From Synergistota bacterium (GTDB lineage Bacteria > Synergistota > GBS-1), in the NCBI GenBank assembly GCA_025060595.1, contig JANXBX010000003.1, positions 7,992 to 28,922 of the forward strand: a stretch of DNA of 20,931 nt, given 5' to 3'. A program made the translations under genes and the position numbers. The notes below the pieces were generated by a model. That model was not told the origin of the DNA. It was given only the letters and a program-made list of their open reading frames with translations, and made no database searches. Of this stretch, positions 18,203-20,931 are shown piece by piece. Every line of letters begins with the position of its first letter. Within the stretch, counting starts at the first letter, position 1.

Positions 18203-18806
18203 ATCCCTCTTCCCCCAATAACTCTTTAGCCAAAACCCCTCCCGAAACTACTAATTTCAACGCCTGATTTACACTTATAGATAAGGGAATCGCTTCGCTC
18301 GACGGAATAAGCACCATAAAGCCAGAGGTTGGGTTAGGCGTAGTTGGAATGAAAACTATCATAATGTCCTCATCTTTAGAGGCTAATTTTCCACATCTTT
18401 TGCTTGTAACAAAGCCGATACAATACATCCCCTTTCTTGGAAACTCAACAAGCACAACTTCCCTAAAAGAAGACTCCCCTTTAACTAATATAACCTCAAG
18501 AATCTGCTTTACCGTCATGTAAATTCCCCTAACTAGGGGGATCATGGAAAGGAGACCCTCAAAAAAAGAAACAAGCCTTTTCCCTATATAGTTGGCGGTA
18601 AGCATACCTATTAAAATGGTTAATACAATTAAAAGCCCAAGAAATATAAAGCTTATCCCTGGAATCTGATAGCCAGTTATCTTAGGAACTATCTTCCCAA
18701 GATTCGCATCTATCCAAAGAAAGATCTGATAGAATACGTATAGAGTTATAGAAAACGGAACTACAAGTATAAGACCTGCAAAAAAGTAATGTCTAAGTTT
18801 CCTCAT
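18135..18806 (-). CDS. DUF502 family membrane protein
   Basis: 223 residues with two transmembrane helices (about 8-28 and 50-72) and the DUF502 signature region: GLLSMIPLVRGIYMTVKQILE, FPRKGMYCIGFVT, and FIPTTPNPTSGFMVLIP. Members are widespread in bacteria and chloroplasts (COV-like proteins) and have no firmly known bacterial role. The last 23 or so residues, including a Thr/Ser-rich end, are encoded in the 68-base overlap with DUF881 and look like out-of-frame reading of that gene rather than conserved protein. The start overlaps the transporter gene by 14 bases. Confidence 0.9.
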   Translation of the reverse strand: MRKLRHYFFAGLILVVPFSITLYVFYQIFLWIDANLGKIVPKITGYQIPGISFIFLGLLIVLTILIGMLTANYIGKRLVSFFEGLLSMIPLVRGIYMTVKQILEVILVKGESSFREVVLVEFPRKGMYCIGFVTSKRCGKLASKDEDIMIVFIPTTPNPTSGFMVLIPSSEAIPLSISVNQALKLVVSGGVLAKELLGEEGYVWELKGKRELDTVVTSNTSSS

Positions 18807-20061
18807 TTTTTTCTTCCTCTTTTGAAATCATAACCTTTCTAATCCTATTTTTCTTGACATCTATAACCTTCAGCTTTAATCCTTTAAAGCTAACCTCTTC
18901 CCCTGATTTAGGTATTCTACCAAATAGAGAAAACAACAAGCCTGCAACTGTATCATATTCCCGTTCATCTATCTCCATATCTGGCTCCATACCAAAAAGC
19001 TCAAGAAGTTCATCTAAATTCATCCTACCATCAACTATATAAGCATCGTCCCTTACTTTCTCTACCGAGGGAAGTTCTCTATCGTACTCGTCTTCGATTT
19101 CACCCACTATCTCTTCAAGTATATCCTCCATGGTAACAAGGCCAGCTGTTCCACCGTATTCGTCAACTACTATAGCTATATGAATTCTCTTTTGCCTTAA
19201 TTCTTCAAATAGCTCTTTAACAGACTTAGTCTCTGGAACGAAATAGGGAACCCTTAATATATTTCCAACCTTCTCATCCCACTTAGCACTTGCCATTAAC
19301 GGGATCAAATCCTTAGCATAGAGAATTCCTACTATGTTATCTATGTTGTTTTCATAAACGGGGATCCTTGAATGCCCATACTCACTTATAACCTTTACCG
19401 CATCCTTAACAGAAGTTGATGTTTCTAAACAAACCATATCGAGACGAGGGACCATTATCTCCCTTACAACCTTGTCTTCAAGATTTATAACGCTCCTTAT
19501 CATCTTTCTCTCCTCTTCCTCGAGATCCACTTCCTCTTTCTTTGAGAGAAGCAACTCTAACTCCTCTCTCGTAATAAGAGGGAAAAGAAATCTCTTTTTG
19601 GGCCCCCCTAAAAGATCTACTATTTTAGAAAATATAAGTGCTACCGGATAAAAAATCAGTGACAAAAGATACATTAAATAAATGACTCTCTTTGAAATCC
19701 CATCTGCATATCTTAAAGCTATACCCTTTGGAGTTATCTCCCCAAACATAAGGATAACAAAGGTCATCAAACCTACCGCCAGGCCTATACCAATGTTAGG
19801 GAAAAGATTAAGCGACAAGGAAGTAGCTAAAGCAGACGCGGTTATATTAACTAAATTATTTCCTATTAAAATGGCCACAAGAACCTTTTGAGGATCATCT
19901 AAAAATGATTTCCAAGCTTTAGCCTTAGAAGGATCGTTTTTAATAAAACCAAGGATCTTCGTTTTACTTAAAGAAATAAGAGCTGTTTCTGAAGCAGAAA
20001 ATAAAGCTGATAAAACAATACATAGTATCAATAAAACTATATTTGAACTCACAGACTCCAT
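18793..20061 (-). CDS. CNNM/CorC (HlyC/TlyC) family protein with DUF21, CBS pair and CorC domain
   Basis: 422 residues. An N-terminal DUF21/CNNM membrane domain (about 1-150, several helices) contains the ETALISLS and FGEITPK motifs. A CBS-domain pair (about 200-320, from EIMVPRLDMV to VVDEYGGTAGLVTMEDILEEIVGEI) follows, and a C-terminal CorC/HlyC transporter-associated domain (about 335-410). Family members are implicated in Mg2+ (or cobalt) transport, with the CBS pair binding nucleotides. The older name hemolysin C is based on weak evidence. It lies between ybeY and DUF502, a frequent position for the family beside ybeY. The start ATG follows a GAGAGGA site about 13 bases away; it is the earliest start before the first helix. 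Confidence 0.94.
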   Translation of the reverse strand: MESVSSNIVLLILCIVLSALFSASETALISLSKTKILGFIKNDPSKAKAWKSFLDDPQKVLVAILIGNNLVNITASALATSLSLNLFPNIGIGLAVGLMTFVILMFGEITPKGIALRYADGISKRVIYLMYLLSLIFYPVALIFSKIVDLLGGPKKRFLFPLITREELELLLSKKEEVDLEEEERKMIRSVINLEDKVVREIMVPRLDMVCLETSTSVKDAVKVISEYGHSRIPVYENNIDNIVGILYAKDLIPLMASAKWDEKVGNILRVPYFVPETKSVKELFEELRQKRIHIAIVVDEYGGTAGLVTMEDILEEIVGEIEDEYDRELPSVEKVRDDAYIVDGRMNLDELLELFGMEPDMEIDEREYDTVAGLLFSLFGRIPKSGEEVSFKGLKLKVIDVKKNRIRKVMISKEEEKNEET

Positions 20062-20089
20062 TTTCTAAGCCATTCCTCTCTTTGTCACA

Positions 20090-20536
20090 TTATATCAGAT
20101 ACTCTTTTTCTTTTAAACGCATTTTTACGCTTTCCTCTTCAGAAACATGATCATATCCAAGAAGATGTAGTAATCCATGTATAACAAGTAGTTTAACCTC
20201 AGATGCAGAACTCCAACCTGCTTCTTTAGCCTGAGATAGAGCCCTATCTATAGAAACTATCACTTCCCCTAACACAGCAAAGGAACCATCCTTATCCACT
20301 TCATCCATCATAGGGAAAGATAAAACATCGGTAGAACCTTCCCTACCCGTATATGCCCGGTTTATAGGTATCATAGCCTCATCATCTACAAAAACCAAAC
20401 TCACCTTAATCCTGGAAAGAGGAATATCTCCTCTATACTCCCTCTCCAAAATCCTACGAGCCGTTTCCCTTACTTCCTTCTGCGATAGGCCCGCCTTCTT
20501 TAGCAACTTCTTTGGATCGCTTATTAAAACCTTCAA
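20090..20536 (-). CDS. ybeY: Endoribonuclease YbeY (16S rRNA maturation)
   Basis: 148 residues, a UPF0054 metal-dependent endoribonuclease needed for 16S rRNA 3'-end maturation and ribosome quality control. The zinc ligands His120, His124 and His130 sit in HGLLHLLGYDH; the DVLSFPM and LGEVIVS segments are also conserved. Length is normal. The start is TTG (20536) after GGGAGGAAAGGAAA, so the first 28 codons overlap the end of the upstream HD gene by 83 bases. It shares the rRNA-end pathway with era, encoded in the same run. Confidence 0.95.
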   Translation of the reverse strand: MKVLISDPKKLLKKAGLSQKEVRETARRILEREYRGDIPLSRIKVSLVFVDDEAMIPINRAYTGREGSTDVLSFPMMDEVDKDGSFAVLGEVIVSIDRALSQAKEAGWSSASEVKLLVIHGLLHLLGYDHVSEEESVKMRLKEKEYLI

Positions 20537-20931
20537 TTTCCTTTCCTCCCTCTGGATACTCTATTCTTGAATGATACATACCTCTTAAGACTTTAATAAA
20601 AGCGTAAACTATTTTTTCCAAGTCCTTGAAGGATAGGGGAGATTCAGAAAGCTGCCCATCTTCGATCTTCATCTTTATAACTTCCCTTACTAAACTTTCA
20701 AGCTTAGATGGGGTAAATTCCGATAAAGATCTCGCTGATGCTTCTATAGAATCCGCAAGCATAACTATAGCTGCCTCTTTAGTTTGAGGCTTAGGCCCAG
20801 GATACCTAAAATCATCAGGATTAACCTCCTCTCCCCTTTCTTCTTTAGCTTTATGATAGAAGTAAGATACTACCGTTGTCCCATGATGCTGAACAATTAT
20901 ATCAATTACAGCTTGAGGAAGCTTATACTCT
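20454..20931 (-). CDS. pgpH: PgpH-like HD-domain c-di-AMP phosphodiesterase, C-terminal fragment
   Basis: The last 158 codons of a gene that enters from the right edge. The visible part matches the end of the 7TMR-HD (PgpH) family, c-di-AMP phosphodiesterases: QHHGTTVVSYFYHKAK, then FRYPGPKPQTKEAAIVMLADSIEASARSL, and finally YHSRIEYPE, where the family usually ends. About 28 further residues follow (VAKEGGPIAEGSKGNGS at the end); they arise from reading across the start of ybeY in another frame, an 83-base overlap. The ATG near 20762 is only internal. The HD motif itself and the membrane part lie outside the window. The gene order pgpH-ybeY is common in bacteria. Confidence 0.9.
   Translation of the reverse strand, partial: EYKLPQAVIDIIVQHHGTTVVSYFYHKAKEERGEEVNPDDFRYPGPKPQTKEAAIVMLADSIEASARSLSEFTPSKLESLVREVIKMKIEDGQLSESPLSFKDLEKIVYAFIKVLRGMYHSRIEYPEGGKEIEGFNKRSKEVAKEGGPIAEGSKGNGS

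Overview
The window is about 21 kb of low-to-moderate GC bacterial chromosome (roughly 40% GC by eye) with very dense gene packing. Codon use is rich in AGA/AGG (Arg) and ATA (Ile). The proteins are rich in Lys and Glu, and UUG starts are unusually frequent. Together with PPDK, a K+-dependent-type membrane pyrophosphatase and the core gene order, this suggests an anaerobic, possibly thermophilic, bacterium of a Firmicutes/Synergistota/Thermotogota-like deep lineage. I cannot fix the phylum from the sequence alone.

Layout. At the left edge lies the 5' end of a nitrilase-superfamily gene (minus strand). It is divergent from an orphan membrane histidine kinase (plus), which is followed by a class I aminotransferase (plus). 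Both divergent promoters carry the same extended -10 box (TGTTATAAT), and the kinase promoter lies so close to its GTG that the mRNA should be essentially leaderless. From about 20.9 kb down to 3.0 kb all recognised genes are on the minus strand in one nearly gapless run: pgpH-like HD gene (partial) - ybeY - CNNM/CorC-type transporter - DUF502 - DUF881 - small ORF - era - recO - glyQ - glyS - PPDK regulatory protein - ppdK - dgt - hppA - dnaG - rpoD. It meets the aminotransferase tail to tail with a 9-base overlap.

How the genes fit together. The run combines rRNA maturation and ribosome assembly (ybeY, era), repair (recO), glycine charging (glyQS), pyrophosphate/PEP metabolism (PPDK, its regulator, and the PPi-driven ion pump), dNTP control (dgt), and the primase and primary sigma factor (dnaG-rpoD). 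Most neighbours overlap, and two overlaps are long (83 and 68 bases), so translational coupling is likely throughout.

The window is mostly conserved housekeeping, and I do not see a defence system, mobile element, CRISPR array, tRNA or rRNA. The points most worth a second look are: recO, whose conserved N-terminus has no canonical start codon; a 32-residue ORF with a good ribosome-binding site overlapping the start of era; the near-leaderless kinase promoter; and the clustering of PPi-producing and PPi-consuming enzymes. No stretch longer than 300 bases lacks a gene.
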